Source: Micavibrio sp. UBA1664 (GTDB lineage Bacteria > Pseudomonadota > Alphaproteobacteria > Micavibrionales > UBA1664). From it: a DNA stretch of 7,239 nt. The notes beneath the pieces were generated by a model. That model did no database searches and had not been told where the DNA came from. It saw nothing but the letters and a program-made list of their open reading frames with translations. The DNA lies in assembly GCA_002320485.1 (NCBI GenBank), contig DCKW01000004.1:821-8059 (forward strand). The letters run 5' to 3'. Each line of letters starts with the position of its first letter. The stretch's first letter is position 1. Position numbers and translations under genes: made by a program. Positions 6,126 to 7,239 of this stretch are shown here, piece by piece.

Positions 6126-6947
6126 ATGAAAACATTAAAACTTTTGACAACTACGGCAATTTTCGCCGGGGTTTTGGCTTTGTCTGAGCCTGTTCAAGCA
6201 CAGGAACAAGGCTGGTACGGTAACATGAAAAACAAGGTAACCACATGGTTTAATAAGGAAGAAGCGACGACTGCACCCGCCGAAGAAACTTATGCAAATG
6301 CAGAAGTCGAAGCCTATTTAAATGAGGTTACAGTGGCCGTTCCGACAATGACAGCAACAGAGGCCGCCAATATTCAACCTGCCGCCGGCGGTGACACCCA
6401 GGTTAATTACGATGAAATCGAAAGTCTGCGTAGCGCAAGCCAGTCGCAAACGCTGAATACCGATTTTGATTACAACGCAACTGTCAATGCATTTAACGAT
6501 CCGATGTCTGCCGAGGATTTCAATAACATTGAAACAGCCGCGGGTGACGCTGAGGCCGTTAATGACGAATCTGTCGTTGTTGCCGATGAAAACGGCGATG
6601 CTGTTGAAATAAACGATGAATCCGTCGTCGTTGCAGAAACCTCGGATGAAAACGCCGGTGCAAACATCGCAACGGATATGGAAACAACTGTTGAAACGGA
6701 TACTGTGGTTACAGATACAATGGATGATGAGGCCCAATCTGCGATGGATGAAGTGAATGCCGCCGCCGATGCCAAAATGAAAACGTCCGCCGAGGAAGTT
6801 GATTCCGCCGTTGAAGAAATGGACAAGGCCGTCGAAGAAGGTACATCCGCCGATGTGAATGCCGAAGTTGAAGGTGATATGGCGGTTGAACCTGAAACAT
6901 CTACAGGTGCCGATATCAATGTACAGTCGACAACAGTTGTCGAATAA
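6126..6947 (+). CDS. Highly acidic secreted protein of unknown function
   Basis: I do not recognise the family. The 273-residue product has a Sec signal peptide (MKTLKLL, hydrophobic core to about 19, cleavage after VQA at 23-25). By hand count the mature protein holds 59 Asp/Glu against 7 Lys/Arg, with no Cys and no His, so it is strongly anionic. The first 20 mature residues (QEQGWYGNMKNKVTTWFNKE) are more basic and aromatic, resembling an amphipathic helix. The middle is Asn/Asp/Thr/Val rich and holds two copies of NDESVVVA (146-153 and 163-170). The region at about 200-235 (SAMDEVNAAADAK...SAVEEMDKAVEE) looks helical and possibly coiled. Most of the chain may be disordered. It has a strong ribosome binding site and its own terminator, consistent with high expression. 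It sits between ubiE and coaBC, where ubiB is often found. Confidence 0.8.
   Translation: MKTLKLLTTTAIFAGVLALSEPVQAQEQGWYGNMKNKVTTWFNKEEATTAPAEETYANAEVEAYLNEVTVAVPTMTATEAANIQPAAGGDTQVNYDEIESLRSASQSQTLNTDFDYNATVNAFNDPMSAEDFNNIETAAGDAEAVNDESVVVADENGDAVEINDESVVVAETSDENAGANIATDMETTVETDTVVTDTMDDEAQSAMDEVNAAADAKMKTSAEEVDSAVEEMDKAVEEGTSADVNAEVEGDMAVEPETSTGADINVQSTTVVE
6561..6638 (+). repeat. Direct repeat within the acidic protein gene (17-residue period)
   Basis: Two copies encoding NDESVVVA plus an acidic residue (6561-6587 and 6612-6638) are offset by 51 bases, i.e. 17 codons. The protein copies are nearly identical, but several third codon positions differ (for example GTCGTTGTT against GTCGTCGTT). 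The duplication is therefore not brand new, and selection appears to hold the amino-acid sequence. Confidence 0.7.
6927..6943. repeat. Perfect palindrome at the 3' end of the acidic protein gene
   Basis: TCGACAAC-A-GTTGTCGA has 8-bp arms around one central base and ends one base before the stop codon region (it encodes part of STTVVE). In RNA it could fold as a 7-bp stem with a 3-base loop, followed by AATAATTTTT. It could be a secondary termination or mRNA 3'-end stabilising hairpin, or a DNA dyad site. It lies 28 bases before the main terminator. Confidence 0.5.
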
Positions 6948-6971
6948 TTTTTGATCTTAGCAATAATATAG

Positions 6972-7006
6972 AACCCCGCTCTTGATTTTTGCGGGGTTTT
7001 CTTTTT
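6972..7006 (+). terminator. Intrinsic terminator of the acidic protein gene
   Basis: Stem AACCCCGC (6972-6979) and GCGGGGTT (6991-6998), with an 11-base loop, followed by the T-rich tail TTTTCTTTTT (6997-7006). The GC core is 6 bp and the tail strong. It ends only 11 bases before the coaBC start codon, leaving no room for a conventional separate promoter downstream of it. Confidence 0.85.
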
Positions 7007-7017
7007 AAGTGACTGTC

Positions 7018-7239
7018 ATGAGTTGGACAACAAAAAATATTCTTATGATTATAAGCGGCGGCATTGCCGCCTACAAATCATTGGAGCTTATTCGCCTTCT
7101 CAAAAACAAAGGGGCGTCCGTCCGTTGTATATTAACTAAAGGGGGAAGCCAGTTTGTTACACCCCTTTCCGTCGCCTCACTATCCGGGGAAAAATGTTAT
7201 ACTGATTTGTGGTCATTAACTGATGAAGCTGAAATGGGG
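7018..7239 (+). CDS. coaBC: CoaBC (Dfp) phosphopantothenoylcysteine decarboxylase/synthetase, N-terminal part, cut by window edge
   Basis: Bifunctional coenzyme A biosynthesis enzyme: the C-terminal CoaB domain joins cysteine to 4'-phosphopantothenate and the N-terminal CoaC domain, a flavoprotein, decarboxylates the product. Only 74 residues of CoaC are visible. They show the flavin-binding start ILMIISGGIAAYKSLELIR (8-26), the ILTKGGSQFVTPLSVASLSG block (38-57) and YTDLWSLTDEAEMG, which in the family leads into the catalytic HIxL/R region just outside the window. The start ATG at 7018 has no good Shine-Dalgarno; an internal ATG at M10 would remove the conserved first strand. TTGATT (6982-6987), 17 bases, then TTAAGT (7005-7010) is a poor promoter match overlapping the terminator. 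Confidence 0.93.
   Translation, partial: MSWTTKNILMIISGGIAAYKSLELIRLLKNKGASVRCILTKGGSQFVTPLSVASLSGEKCYTDLWSLTDEAEMG

Noticed and set aside
6579..6614. EF-hand or dockerin-like calcium loop (D154, N156, D158, E165) in the acidic protein
   Set aside because: Position 6 is Ala instead of Gly and position 8 is Glu instead of a hydrophobic residue. The second repeat copy lacks the pattern, so it is probably a by-product of acidic composition.
6470..6919. 149-residue Ser/Thr-rich open frame on the minus strand inside the acidic protein gene
   Set aside because: It is the reverse shadow of Asp/Glu/Val codons in the real gene, with no ribosome binding site and low-complexity composition.
1..7239. 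Defence system, prophage, CRISPR array, transposon or RNA gene
   Set aside because: All substantial open frames are explained by housekeeping or exported proteins. Intergenic gaps are under 100 bases and show no array, tRNA-like or IS-end structure.

Overview
This window looks like a chromosomal housekeeping segment from a moderately AT-rich member of the Alphaproteobacteria, lineage unresolved. The reasons are the murJ-trpS gene pair, alphaproteobacterial-style sequence features in TrpS and PgeF (recalled family knowledge, not a search), and ubiE lying close to coaBC. There are ten protein genes, two of them cut by the window ends. I see no rRNA, tRNA, CRISPR array, insertion sequence, phage gene or recognisable defence system. 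No gene-free stretch exceeds about 100 bases.

Left part, mostly minus strand. The 5' portion of prs (PRPP synthase) lies downstream of pgeF (laccase-domain peptidoglycan editing factor), both reading leftward. A small twin-arginine-exported protein of unknown function (1039-1533) reads rightward away from pgeF. The two are separated by a compact, nearly symmetric pair of overlapping divergent promoters (987-1022). A convergent pair of genes then shares a bidirectional terminator (1536-1558).

Middle, minus strand. murJ (lipid II flippase), trpS (tryptophanyl-tRNA synthetase) and a secreted protein of unknown function form a tight leftward operon. The murJ stop codon touches the trpS start codon.

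Right part, plus strand. csaA (tRNA-binding/chaperone family) and ubiE (quinone C-methyltransferase) are followed by a very acidic secreted protein with its own strong ribosome binding site and terminator, then by the start of coaBC (coenzyme A synthesis). ubiB, which often sits between ubiE and coaBC in this class, is not there.

Common threads are cell envelope work (PgeF, MurJ and three exported unknowns) and central cofactor and nucleotide metabolism (Prs, UbiE, CoaBC). No undescribed multi-gene system is evident. The most notable items are the symmetric divergent promoter, several genes without a Shine-Dalgarno sequence that have a -10-like hexamer exactly seven bases before the ATG (possible leaderless mRNAs), a PgeF with a shortened N-terminus, and the acidic exported protein occupying the ubiB position.
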